NCBI GenBank assembly: GCA_948567375.1
Contig: OX419756.1
Coordinates: forward strand, 15,443,001-15,507,000
Direction: 5' to 3'
DNA from: Lunularia cruciata
Lineage: Eukaryota; Streptophyta; Marchantiopsida; Lunulariales; Lunulariaceae
DNA length: 64,000 nucleotides
The notes beneath the pieces were generated by a model that did not search any database, was not told the origin of the DNA, and saw only the letters and a list, made by a program, of their open reading frames with translations. Every line of letters begins with the position of its first letter. The first letter of the stretch is position 1. The translations under genes and the position numbers were made by a program. Positions 12,419 through 23,945 of the stretch are shown one piece after another.

Positions 12419-12570
12419 TTCTAGAAGCTACCTGCTTAGGGCGCAAGTTAACTAGTTGGGAAGCTTCCCAAGAAGCTTCTTAGATGTTTCTAGAATATTC
12501 TAGGCTATTTTGTCTTATTCTCTACTTCATAAGCCCAACTAACTTTGTCTCTAAACTCCATATTGTTACA

Positions 12571-12584
12571 TATTCCCCCGCCGC
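12571..12584 (-). other. C1 polypurine tract
   Basis: Directly inside the 3' LTR the minus strand reads AGCGGCGGGGGAATA before the LTR's TGTAAC. Such a purine-rich run primes plus-strand DNA synthesis. It also lies within the pol reading frame (SGGGI). Confidence 0.7.
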
Positions 12585-15560
12585 TAGTTGGTGACGTCCT
12601 CGTCGCTAGTAAAGCTTTGAAGTCCTTGATGGCCCTCTGTGCATTCTGGAGGTGAGAAAGAGGTTCCCATGTGGCATCATGAAGGGGATACCCTTTCTAA
12701 AGGACCTTGTACTCCATATGTTGGCAACGGCCTTGTTGAATATGGCGACGCGCAAGGATACGATCAACTTCATACTCCTCATGATCATTGATAGGGATAG
12801 GAAGAGGGGGAGGTTGGACTCGAGAGGAAAAGGAAGAAGGGTTAGGAACAAAGGGTTTTAACTTGGAAACATAAAAGACAAGATGGATACGCATGTGACA
12901 AGGTAAGGCAAGTCGATAAGCAACAGGAGAGATAATGTGGGTGATTTCAAAGGGTCCTATCCAATTAGGAGCAAGTTTACAAACTTGGGTATCAAGTGAG
13001 AGAGGGAGGTTACTAGAAGATAACATGACTTTATCACCAACTTCAAAGGTGAGATCACAACGATGATGGTCAGCATATTGTTTTTGGCGATTCTGAGCAA
13101 CAAGGAGGTGAGATTTGGCTTGTTGGAGAGATTGGGATATAGTGGTCAAGAATGTAGAAGTATGAGGAACTTGAGAGGGAGGAGGAGCAAGAAGAGAATC
13201 TGGAACAAGCGGATCTTGGCCAAAATTGAGAAAGAAGGGAGAAAATCCGGTGCTTGCTTGTTTGGAATTGTTGTAGGCAAATTCTGCAGCTGCAAGACAT
13301 TCATCCTAGTTGGTATGGTGGACATTGACAAAGGCCCGCAACATATCCTCCAATGTACGATTGGCGCGTTCGGTTTGTCCATCAGTTTGAGGATGATAGG
13401 CCGTGGATAAAGCAAGCTTGGTGCCGAGTATCTGGAAGAGTGCTTGCCAAAACTTCCCGGTAAATCAAGGATCTCGGTCGGAGATGAGTACACGTGGCAT
13501 CCCATGATGCTTGAAGACATTGTCGAAGTAGATTTGCGCTAAGGTTGGAGCATCCACGGTATCACAAGTTGGTGCCAAGTGGATTTGCTTACTAAGCTTA
13601 TCCACAAACACCACAATTGCGGTGTGTCCTTGTTTGTCTTTGGCAAGGATGTGATGAGATCCAAGCTCACATGCTCCCAACGAGCGGATGGAATGGCGAA
13701 TGGTTGAAGGAGTCCACTCGGCTTCTGGTTGCTGACCTTGTTCCGTTGGCAACTTTCACATGATCGAACAAAGTCTCAAACATCTTGTGTCATGTTGGGC
13801 CACCACCATTGGCATTGGAGGGTGCCCAAGGTCTTGTCCACTCCCATGTGACCAGCTATTGGTAAATCATGGGCTTCTTGAAGGCGCACAAGTGGAAGAT
13901 CATCTTTGGCTGGAACATAGATTTGGTCTGCATGGAATAAAAGGTCTTCCTTGAAAGAGAAGGTGTTGTACTCCTTGTCGCATGCTGTCAGACAACCGTG
14001 TACCATTTGGAAGAAGGGATCTTGTTGTAGAGATGATTGAAACTCATTATGGACCTTAGGGTCAATGGACACCGTTGTAATTGCTGCCGTGATGAGAGGA
14101 AGATCCTTCAAATCAGGTCGTCGTGATAGAGCATCGGGGATGACATGGAACAGACCTGGTTTGTACTCAAGTTTGATGTCAAACAATTGGAGTTGCTCTT
14201 CCCATCGATGATGCCGACTCTTCATGTGCTCCAAGTGTAAGGTCTGCAACAATGGTTTGTGATCAGTTTGCATGATCACTTGTTTCCCCAAGAGATAATG
14301 CCTCCATACCTTGGTGGCATATACCATTGCAAGTTGTTCCCGATCTTGAGTAGAGTAATTTCTTTCAGCTGTATTTAGTTGGCAAGACACAAAGGAAATA
14401 GGATGTAGTCCATCTGGAAATTCCTGTTGCAACACAGCTCCAATTGCAGAGTTAGAAGCATCAAAATCAACCACACAAGGTAGTTGAGGATCATATGGTT
14501 GAAGAATAGGTCTTGAAGACACCATATGCTTTAACTTCTGGAATGCTTCTTCATGCTCGGTGGTCCATTGGAAGCTTGAGTTCTTTCCCAAGAGGTCAGT
14601 CAATGGTGCAACCACGTGAGCATAATAGTGGATGAACCGTCGGTAAAAACTGGCCAATCCATTGAATGCTCGTACTTCTGTAGCATCCTTTGGGGTAGGC
14701 CAATCAGTAATGGCCTTGATCTTCTCTTCTTCCATCTTGATCCCCTCTGATGAGATCTTATGACCCAAGAAGGTAACCTCCTTCTGCCAAAAAGCACACT
14801 TTGACTTCTTGCAGTAAAATTTCCACTGTCGTAGTCGTCTTAGGACTTCTTGCACATGATTTCTGTGTTCTACCTCTGTCCTTCTATAGATTAAGATATC
14901 ATCTAAGAACACTACCACGGACTGATCCAATAGTCCCTCCAACACCCGATGCATCTGATCCATGAAGATTGCTGGAGCATTAGTGAGTCCGGATAGTAGA
15001 ACTCTCCACTCAAAATGTCCATACCTTGTGCAAAAGGTAGTCTTTTGCACGTCCTCTCCTTCAATAGGAATTTGCCAATAGCCGCTACGAAGATCTAGCT
15101 TGGAAAAGTAGCGTGCTCCACTAAATTGGTCAAGCAGGTCGTCGATCCGAGGCAAGGGATATGCATTCTTCATGGTTTGCTTATTAAGCCCACAATAATC
15201 AATACAGAAACGAAGTCCTCCATCCTTCTTTGGAAAAAATAGTACCGGTGCTCCCCATGGAGAGGTACTATGTCGTATGAAATCCTTCTCCAACAACTCT
15301 GTAAGTGTTGTTCGCAACTCCTCCAACTCCTTTGGTGAGAGCCAATAGATTGGTCTACTCACTGGAGTACTCCTTGGCAATAACTCAATCTTGAAGGGCA
15401 TACCTTGATCAGAGGATAATCCCTTTGGCAGATCATCCGGAAACACATCTGCAAACTCCTAAACTATCCGATCAATTGTTGCTTGATGCGGCACTTGGCC
15501 CTCCTCAGATTGTTCTTGTGCAATCGGCTTGATCCACACCGCGAATACATACTTATCTTC

Positions 15561-15740
15561 CTCCAAAGCTTGCTCTATGGCTGCTTCATTAACAAACTTC
15601 CCTTCTAGGGACTCATCTCTCTTCAAAGCTTGCTCCATGGTTGCCTTCTTGGCAAACTTCCCATCTTGGGACTCATCTCCCTTCCAGATTTTCTCTATGG
15701 TTACCTTCTCAACAAACTTCCCATCTTAGGACTGACTATT
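15561..15740 (-). repeat. 3 x 60-bp in-frame tandem repeat in C1 pol
   Basis: Repeat starts are at about 15564, 15624 and 15684, exactly 60 bp apart. Each unit encodes about 20 residues of pattern GKF(V/A)xKxx(I/M)Exxxxx(D/E)(E/D)(S/K), between protease and RT. The period keeps the frame. C2 has the same array at about 60150-60330. Confidence 0.8.
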
Positions 15741-17353
15741 CTTAGGTGTCTTACTCAGAGGTGCCAGAAAACCTAATCGGAAATTCCTACCTTGGTGTTG
15801 TACTTGAATTTGACGTCGGGTCCAATCGAATTGAACCTTATGACGTTCAAGCCAAGGTAGACCCAGAATGATATCATAGTGTAGAGGTGCCACTACAAAC
15901 CTCATACACTCCAAATACTCCTTCCAAATCTTGAAGGTAACAAGATGCGAGGTGCGGAATGCAGAACCTTTTTTACCATCCGCCATCATCAAACTACTTC
16001 CAATCACTGGCTTGATAGGAATACCCAATTCCTCTGCTACTTGCATAGATATGCAATTCTTTGAACTTCCAAAATCAACCAAAATCCTCCAACCCAGATT
16101 AGATATCGTACCTTGCAAGTGAAGCAAACTTGCATAGGTCTAGCCTTCAATCCCATTGGAACTAATCAAGCTCCCAATAGGCGGTTCGAAATCTCCTACT
16201 GGGATTCTTTGTTTCCTTGATCATTCTTTTCCACAAACTCCATCTGGGCAACTTGTCTAGGTCGCCCATTCCTAAGTGGACATTCAGCAATGTGATGTCC
16301 AACTTGGCGACAATAAAAGCAACCTCCATTTTGTCGTAATCTTTCTCTATCTACTGTGCCAAGTGGTCTTTGTTGGATAGCATCAATCTCCATTGGTACC
16401 GGTTCTTCCACTTGTGGTAATGGTAGGTTTTGTGTAGGTCGAGGTCGAGACCAAGTTGTCGCAACTAAGGAATCAAAACGCTCAGCCAATTGCATGGCTT
16501 CTTCTATGTTCTATGGCTCTTGCATGGTCACCTCCAATCTGGTTCGTGACTTCAATCCTTGCACAAATTGATCCAGAACTTCACCTTCTTGGATATCTGG
16601 AATTTGCATGATGATATTCTGAAATTGTGTGATGTAGCTTCTCACTGAGTCAATCTGCCTCAACTCCGCCAATTTATCTCGTGCAGCTTGGGTGGCATTT
16701 ATAGTATGAAATCGACCAAGTATTGCATCCTTGAATTCTGCCCATGTCAAAATTGGTGTAACAATTTGTTGTTCAGCTCTTTCTACTCGGAATCGCCACC
16801 AAAGTTTTGCCACGATATCCAATTGGCTAGAAGCCAAGAGAATTTGTTTCCGCTCATCTTGAAGATTGGTGGCTTCAAAGTAACGTTCACAGTCAAACAC
16901 AAAATTCTCCATTGTGCTTGGAAGGTTCTTGCCTTCAAACACCTTGGGTTTCAAAAATCAAATGCAATCTTCTCCATCTTGAACTGATGCTTTGTCTATC
17001 TATTCTCATCGTTGCTTGTCTCGTTCATCCAACAATCGAGTAAGATGCTCGATTTGTTGTTGCATTGCAAGGATAACATCCAATATTGCCGCCATTGCTA
17101 CTACTCTATTCCACTACCCTCAATTTATCTAGTTGATTAACACATAGATACAACACGTCCACCGTTCTCCATAAGTTACAACTGGAAGTATCAAGGGTTC
17201 CTCTGACACGGTGATCATATGTAGAAAATCCTGCCCGAAGCGTGAGGTGATGAATTGTGTGAAATGATGCTTTGGTAATATCTGGACATGAAAGTCCCAA
17301 TGGTTTGGCGGAAGTGGATTTGGTGGTCCATAAATTCCATCCATCCCATTCTT

Positions 17354-17365
17354 GCTCTGATACCA
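17354..17365 (-). other. C1 primer binding site (tRNA-Met initiator type)
   Basis: The minus strand reads TGGTATCAGAGC one base inside the 5' LTR. This is the usual plant initiator-Met tRNA complement. It fixes the element's orientation as minus. Confidence 0.9.
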
Positions 17366-17366
17366 A

Positions 17367-17789
17367 TGTAAAAGACCAAAACCGAGGAGAGAAATAGGAG
17401 AATGGAAACTCACATTGGGACACTTGAATGAAGGAAAACTCCGAATGTCTAGCATGAGCTTCGGCCTTGGTATTTATAGGTAGCATACAAGACTCTTGAA
17501 GCTTCTCAAGAAGCTTCCTTGAGCCGCTTGCTTGGAGTGCAAGCCAAGTTAACTAGGAAGCTTCTCAAGAAGCTTCCTTCTAGAAGTCGCCTACTTGGCA
17601 TGCAAGCTAAGCTAGTTAGAAGCTTCTAGAAGCTTCCTTCTAGAAGCTACCTGCTTAGGGTGCAAGTTAACTAGATGGGAAGCTTCCCAAGAAGCTTCTT
17701 AGATGTTTCTAGAATATTCTAGGCTATTTTGTCTTATTCTCTCCTTCATAAGCCCGACTAACTTCGTCTCTAAACTTCATATTGTTACA
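17367..17789 (-). repeat. C1 5' LTR (right)
   Basis: It is 423 bp, colinear with 12148-12570 without indels, with about 14 substitutions, most of them transitions. It contains TATAAATA (17471-17478, minus) and the GAA/TTC pentamer array (17618-17637). In minus orientation this is the promoter copy. Confidence 0.93.
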
Positions 17790-17794
17790 TTACC

Positions 17795-18701
17795 CCTAAA
17801 GTTTTTGGCAATCCTATGGACTTACAAAATAAATCCATGAGACCTATAATATTTTAAGAACTTCTTCTACTTTGCTATCATTTGTAGGGACATCTATATA
17901 GGTCCTTGTATGATTTATCCTTTCAAGCATTGCTTATACCTATTCATATCCTCAAGTACACATTTAGTGTTATGCAAAGATTGATGAAGCCTTTGAATGC
18001 CTACTTCCATCTTTGGACCAAAGCCCTTAGTTATGTTTCTATAGGTTTTGCCAAGGTTTCCTAAATTTGAGCAAACAACCGACTCCAACAAGTGGAGCAA
18101 TTGTCCCAAGAACAGTTCCACAAGTTAGCCATTCATCCTTAACAACAACTTGTAAGGGACATGGAACATAGTGTTGATGTACTTATCAAGCCAACTACCT
18201 AAAGTGATCAAATTTCAAATGTCAAATTTTCATTCAAATATATGAGGAAGATTTTGGAGTCCATACCTACTCAACACATCAAAAAAATCCTTTCTATAGA
18301 CATCATGGAGGCTTATAGACTCTTTGTCATGGAATTAAACCCCAAACTCCCTACTCTCTAACAATTCCTTAGCTTACTCTGATGAGCTAAATGAGTTCCA
18401 TTCAAAATAAGGACATGTGCCTCTTTTTGTTCCCAATCATCCTTGGCCACTGGGATAGTCTAAGATTAGGCAAAGATAACTATTAAAAATTTATCATAAA
18501 ACACTTTCAAGCATATTTAGCATAGCAAGATGCTCCAAGATTTTCATATTTGTCATATAGAGAGTAATGCCAAAAGGATCTATAGAGTATTGGAGCATAG
18601 TGTATTCTAGGATGGAATATGCTCCAAATCAGTCTAAAGATTAGAAAGCTCTCGTGAGTGGCCCACAAAAAATCACATCATAAAGCAAACTAGCCAAAAA
18701 A
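17795..18701. other. Right target flank of C1, no gene recognised
   Basis: This AT-rich sequence carries an unassigned minus-strand open frame at 17915-18121 (68 codons, Leu- and Gln-containing, no motif). The rest has stops in every frame. It is probably part of an older element interrupted by C1. Confidence 0.35.
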
Positions 18702-18909
18702 AAAGGTTAGAGGGCAAAAAACTACAAGGATTGGACTGGTGCAAGTAATACTAAGTTTAATATAGTTCTAAGCAATATGAGTAATAGCCAAGGTCTATTC
18801 TTTTTTGGAAAGCAAAGGTTAAAGGGAGAAACCTTACAAGGATGGAACCAGTGCAAGTCATACTAAGTTTAATATAGTTTTAGGCAATATGATTAATAGC
18901 CAAGGCCTA
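18702..18909. repeat. Local tandem duplication, period about 112 bp
   Basis: Two copies, 18702-18797 and 18814-18909, share an AAGGTTA-AGGG start, TACAAGGAT, GTGCAAGT-ATACTAAGTTTAATATAGTT and an AATAGCCAAGG(T/C)CTA end. They differ at scattered positions. No coding role is visible. Confidence 0.75.
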
Positions 18910-19419
18910 GTGTTTTTTTGTGGTTTGCTTAATGAATCAAATAGTAATTTAGTGTTTTTTATCTATGTAAGTAGCTTTGTAGTAGATTATGTGAGTGATC
19001 TTATGGTTGATCAATTGCCATGTGAACCATCTATGTACATTCAAATGATTGGTTGTTTGTATTATGGTTTTATCCTCATCTAGGGTTTTGATATTTATAA
19101 GCAATGGAGACTTGGTAAAGAGCAATGTGTTATAGTTTTGGGAGTCTTGAGTGGTAGTAGAGCATTGGAGCAAAGTATGAGAGCTAGAGCATCTAAGTGG
19201 TGAGTATTCAGAGATGTTCTATGCTCTTGATCTTCCTCTCCCAAACCCTTTCTAATTGGCTTCAAATTATGCACCATGATCACTTTGGGCTTGGATTATA
19301 GTTTATTTTGGTCCTATGTTATTGACATTGGTGATGTAGAATCTAGATTTTATTATCCTCCTTATGCTTACTTTTGTGCAAGTTTATTATTTTAACCATT
19401 TATATCCTTTTGTAGAAGG

Positions 19420-20940
19420 ACCAATCCCAAGGGTTTAGAGAGCTATTTGGTGAGAGGAGAGCATCATTGTTGAGAAGGTAGACAAGTTACAAGCAAGAGA
19501 CCAAAAAATATGAGATTTGAGTTATTGATGCACAAGATATGATTGATTGAAGCAAGGGAGGTTTAATTTCTACCTAGGCATACAATTTTTGTGGAATATG
19601 GGAGTTCCACAATAGTTTCTAATGATTTGTTAATGAAGTTGAAGAGTAAAACAAATGTTGGTTGTGTTGCGCCCATAAAATTTCTACATTTGATTTGATT
19701 TTGAACCTGATGTGATCAATTGAAGTTGGTATGATTCAAATCAAGCCGTTGGGGTGGAGATTATAATCAAGTTTGTGCTTTTATCACATCTTAACTTTTG
19801 GTTTGAATCTACATATAAAATTTCTAGCATTTTTCCTAGTTAGGTCTTGTATCTCTATGTAAAATTTGACATAAATTACTCAAGTAGAGAATTCAAGATC
19901 TTCAATTAAGTATATTGGGTATATCAAGTATACTGTAGAGCTCAAAATTTTATCCAACATGTGAATTGATCCATATCTAAGGATTTATTCTGAATTCAAA
20001 TGCAAAACTTTGTAAGGGATTAGACAAGTGTATGACAAAAAAACCTTATAAATTTCAGTTAGTTCAAGATCTACAAGCAATGAGATCTGAAGCAAAAAAC
20101 TCCAATAAAAATATTGTCATAAGCTTTGATAAGTTATTCTATCTACAACTATAATTAATTGCAAAATTTTCCCATATGAGGTCATGCTTGAAAATATGAC
20201 AACTTGCTAGAGGGTTCTTGGCACTTAAATAAATCCCTAAGCCAAAAATATGGCAAATTTTTTATATTAATTGGAAGTGACACCTAGATTAGGTGTTTAA
20301 AATTAGGGTTTGAGCCATAGAAATTAGACTAAGTTCATGAGAATGTCAGAAAAGATGTAGTGGTTAGATTGAGGCTTGCTATGCATCATTTAAAATTTTA
20401 TTTTGCTGGCTTCCCCTTGAGTTCTAGAACATTTAAACTGAAGCTATGGAGTAGAAGTTAACTTAGTATGAGTCTTGGAGTTAATTCCTCAAGAAAAGGC
20501 ATATAATTTCCCAATTTAGAATACAAGTTGAAATTAGTTCTTGGATAGAGCATGGTACTCTAAGGTGTTCTTTTACCAAAAGTATAGAGAGGTATTATTA
20601 AGCTATTTTTGTTTGGATCCTCTCAATACTTTACCTACTTGATTGTATGCTTAATTGGTTTGCATTAGTGTGCAAGTATTGCACTTAGGTTTTGTTTCCT
20701 TAGTTATTTCTGCCTGGTAATGCTTATATTGATGACAAACAAACTAGGAGTGCATATTTTGATGACAAGTTAGGTTGTCTTTTTCCCCTACCCATTAGAG
20801 GGAATATTGGAAATCAAAGTAGAAGGTTCTGACAATAAGGAATAGAAATGTGCACAAATTATTAGTGATAGGTCTAGATTTGACCTATTATACATAAGAT
20901 CCACAACTAGCCATCAAGTGTGTTCCAAAGAGAACCAAGA
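19420..20940. repeat. Dispersed repeat E, copy 1
   Basis: This is colinear with 28420-29285. Shared anchors in order are CTACCTAGGCA/CATACCTAGGCA, TGATCAA(T/C)T-AAGT, GTGGAGATTAT, ACCAAAAGTAT-GAGAG, TTTGGATCCTCTC, TTGATGA/GTGATGA with AGTTAGGTTG/GGTTAAGTTG, and AATAGGTCTAGAT/GATAGGTCTAGAT. It is longer than copy 2, suggesting extra insertions here or deletions there. No coding motif was found, so the family is unassigned. Confidence 0.6.
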
Positions 20941-23179
20941 AAAGTAGAAAATGGTGCTATATCCTATGATTAGTTCTGGTTTACCAATGAATTCTAGTTT
21001 TCTTATGCCATGGTCATGCCTCTCTTGCCCCAAGACTCTAACTTTCACTTCAGCTTATGGAGTTTCTCTTTGCTGATATATTACTCTCCATTCTCCATTT
21101 GTCTTTATGTATGGGTGTAAAATTTGGTTTCTCAACAATTTTGTGATTATCTCTCATTAAATATACCATATTCTAGTTTTCCCCTTCTTATTTGCTTTTT
21201 GTCAACACATGATCTTTAGTCTAGTGCCACTTAGAGTTGCATGCTAATTTGATTTCTTTCATCTCCTTGCACTTTCAAGGAGACCCTAGGGTATATCATA
21301 TTGCTATAGGAGGCTTTTTCTATATTTTATCTCATATGTAATATATTAATAACTTTGATAATCTCTTTTATCATTTTTGTCTCCATATCAATTTTTTGTG
21401 GCTAAAGATATTTAGTTTTAGCATTAGAGCACCCTTGGACCTATATTAGGTGGTTTCTCAAGTAGATGCTTCAAATGCCTCCAATATTATTTCTCAATGG
21501 ATTTTTTTCTTACTCTTTTTTTAATAAGGGATCATATCCCTTTCTTTATCCTATTCATACATACTTTACAAGTTCAGGTTTAGCTCTATTATATAGTCAT
21601 CATACTACCACAAGAGATTTCAAAGTAATCTCCTTGGCAAGTACTTCAAAAACTCTTTAGGTTGGCCTCCATTTACCATGGTCACTTCATCACTCTAAGA
21701 GAGGTAGTGACTACTTTTCCATCATATCTCTTTCTCTCACTTCTAAATAATACTCACATACTATGCCTTACGGAGGTATAGCTAAAGCTTTGTCCCCTTT
21801 TACCCTTATTTATTATATTTAGTCTATATACTTTGGGTTTATGAATTACACTTATGAATACCAAGTTTGAAGTCCATGAGCTATTTTCACCCACTCAAAC
21901 TTCACACTTGGGTTCTAATTACTAATAAGAGGTTTTAGAATTTTGGGCTCTCCTTAAGGAGGAATTTTTATTTTGCTGTTTCATCTTTGACACTTTTGTG
22001 TAGGCCATAACTCATGCTCATTTATTTTCCCATCTAAGGACTACACAAGTACCTTATTAGTTTTTGATATGATCTCATATCCCTAAAGCCTATTACTTAA
22101 AATGTGCTTGATCACCTTCATATGTACTCTTATTTCATATATGTAAATCTGATAGTACCATGTGTAACAATTTCTCTCCTTGCTAAGGCCAATTATGCTC
22201 CGATACTCAAATGAGTGGTGTAAGCTATAGATAACTCTCCATATAGTCTTAGAAGGATGTGGTCTCATACAATATTAGACCATTGCACATCAAGTCTTTT
22301 AGGTGCATGAGTTGTGATGACTTCCTTGCAAGTAGATAGGTTATTAAAACATGGTCATCCGTTTCTTGTAGCATATGTAACCACAGATTTAGGGATATAT
22401 GATTTTCAATCATATCTGTGATTGGCTCATAATCTATCATATGCCCTTGGTATTATTGGAAACTTGCACAAAGATATGCACATGAGAACCAAGAAAGAAA
22501 CACCTACAAAGAATTGATACATAGGATATACTTGATTTAATTTCTATCTTAGAAGCTATATCCATGGCAAAACACTCTCAGTAGTTCTTTACTTGAATAT
22601 TGAATAATTTTGGATATTGCTATAACCTATCACAACCTCCAATAATACTATAAACTAGATGATGCTTGGTTGAAGCAAAGCCAAGTTTTTATAAGAGACT
22701 TCTTGAAATTGACTTTAATCTAGATTTACATTTATTTTGAATAATGCCTTATGATCTTTATCTCATTGTTTGGTCTTCTATGCATCTCATTCAATAGCAA
22801 AGTTAAAGTGGAATCTTAAGATTGGTCATATTTTTCCCATATAACAACTTAGTTACTAGATCATATAATGAAGGCAACAAAGTGAATAAAAATCATCAAA
22901 AAATCATTACTTATCTTCCTCTTCTAGTTGAACCTCTATACCCATCAACTCACAAATGATTTGCATTGAGGTGCTCTATCATACTCTAGCACTACCTCAT
23001 CTACAACATATAGACATTTTGCCTCAAGTACAATCAATTTTTCAAGGACTTGATCATGTATAAACTCAAAGCTGATGAACTGTGTAGTCTTCAAGAGAGC
23101 TCAAAGTATGTTAAGCAACACCAGTTTGGAGAAGAGCTTTTAGGTGGAGGAAATATGCACTTCTTGTTATTTAGATGAA
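20941..23179. other. AT-rich repeat-derived DNA
   Basis: No intact coding segment is visible. The position just left of a Ty1/copia RT remnant means it may include eroded copia gag/integrase sequence, but I could not recognise motifs. Small frames (21466-21660 and others) are unremarkable. Confidence 0.35.
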
Positions 23180-23945
23180 GAGTGTTAACATAGGCATGTT
23201 GTAATGGATGAGAGTGGGTCTTTACTGAAGAACCAAACTTGGAGATTGGTGAAATTACCAATTGGAAAGAAGGTCATTGGTTGTAGATGGATATACCATA
23301 AGAAATAATAGTTTCTTGAAGTAGGTGTAGACCAATAAAAGGCAATGCTTGTAGAAAAGAGGTATACCAAAAGTTATTGACTTCAACAAGATCTAATTAT
23401 CAAAGGTAATGATATCTTTCATTCTTATATTATTAGTAATTGTAACATTGCATAATTTGAAGTTGGAGTGATTAGTTATTATAGTTTATTTCCTACATAA
23501 AAATTTGGAAAAGGAGAATAATATGCATCAACAAGATGGTTTTGCAACACTTGTTAGCCTTGTGAGTATGAAGTTTAATCTTTAGCCTATGGTTTCATTT
23601 TCTACCATAGAGGAAAAATGTATTGCTACACAAAAAAGCAAAAAAGATTGTATGGTAACAAAGGTTAGCCAAAGGTCGGTTTGATATTTATAAAAATGAA
23701 GTCTAAGTTGCATTATCATTGTCGGAGACAAGTGTATAGCAATTCACTTGGCTGGAAATCAGATGAACCAATCTTGAACAAGCATGTTGATATAAAATGC
23801 CATTACATGAAGGAAGTGCAACAAGTGGTGAGATCTGATTACAAAAGATAAACAAAAAAGTTGATGCATTAGATATGTTCACAAAACCTAATTCTATTAA
23901 GAATTTAAAAATTATGAATAAACTTGCTCAAAATACAAAATTGTT
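23180..23945 (+). pseudogene. Ty1/copia pol fragment (RT start and RNase H end)
   Basis: Plus-strand translation near 23231-23305 reads NQTWRLVKLP...GKKVIGCRWIYHKK, the typical start of copia reverse transcriptase, followed near 23338 by KAMLVEKRYT (family pattern KARLVAKGYTQ). Around 23740-23818 the RNase H end is seen as IAIHLAGN and KHVDIKCHYMKEV, and near 23870-23890 DMFTKP (family DMLTKP). The central RT catalytic region between about 23400 and 23560 is missing or unrecognisable. There are several stops and frame changes, so it is dead. LTRs of this element were not located. Confidence 0.8.

Larger units (their letters stand above)
12148..12570 (-). repeat. C1 3' LTR (left)
   Basis: This LTR is downstream in the element's minus orientation. 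It contains, for minus-strand transcription, a TATAAATA box (12252-12259) and about 140 bp upstream of it a run of alternating GAA/TTC pentamers (12399-12418). It is full of AAGCTTC/GAAGCTT inverted-repeat units. The pol reading frame enters it for about 22 codons, to a stop at 12505-12507. Confidence 0.93.
12505..17095 (-). pseudogene. C1 gag-pol polyprotein, decayed
   Basis: The frame starts at ATG 17095 (MAAILDVILAMQQQ...). Gag capsid lies around 16954-16511, and the CCHC knuckle CFYCRQVGHHIAEC near 16290-16330. Protease (16127-15726) has DFG where D-S/T-G is expected. A 15446-13776 frame of 556 codons carries RT (FLDD), RNase H and the integrase zinc region up to WWWPNM. The rest of integrase is split over 13752-13465 and further frames, then the C-terminal frame 13149-12697. 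After one more stop comes a chromodomain-type segment with ATWEPLSHL. Stops relative to C2 include CGA-to-TGA and CAG-to-TAG changes in gag. The frame continues through the purine tract into the 3' LTR. It is not functional as read. Confidence 0.88.
12143..17794 (-). mobile_element. Ty3/gypsy chromovirus C1 with 5-bp TSD
   Basis: This is a full-length LTR retrotransposon in minus orientation. Two 423-bp LTRs, 12148-12570 and 17367-17789, run TG...CA on the plus strand and are flanked by a perfect target duplication TTACC (12143-12147 and 17790-17794). The interior holds, in minus order, a Met-initiator-type primer site, Gag with a CCHC knuckle, protease, RT, RNase H, integrase and a chromodomain, ending at a purine tract. 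The LTRs differ at about 14 of 423 positions by eye (roughly 3%), so the insertion is moderately old. The coding region is broken by stops and frameshifts. C2 at 56759-62382 is a close relative. Confidence 0.93.

Noticed and set aside
13063-13410. Plus-strand ORFs across C1 (also 57234-57620)
   Set aside because: They are reverse-frame shadows of the chromovirus integrase on the minus strand.
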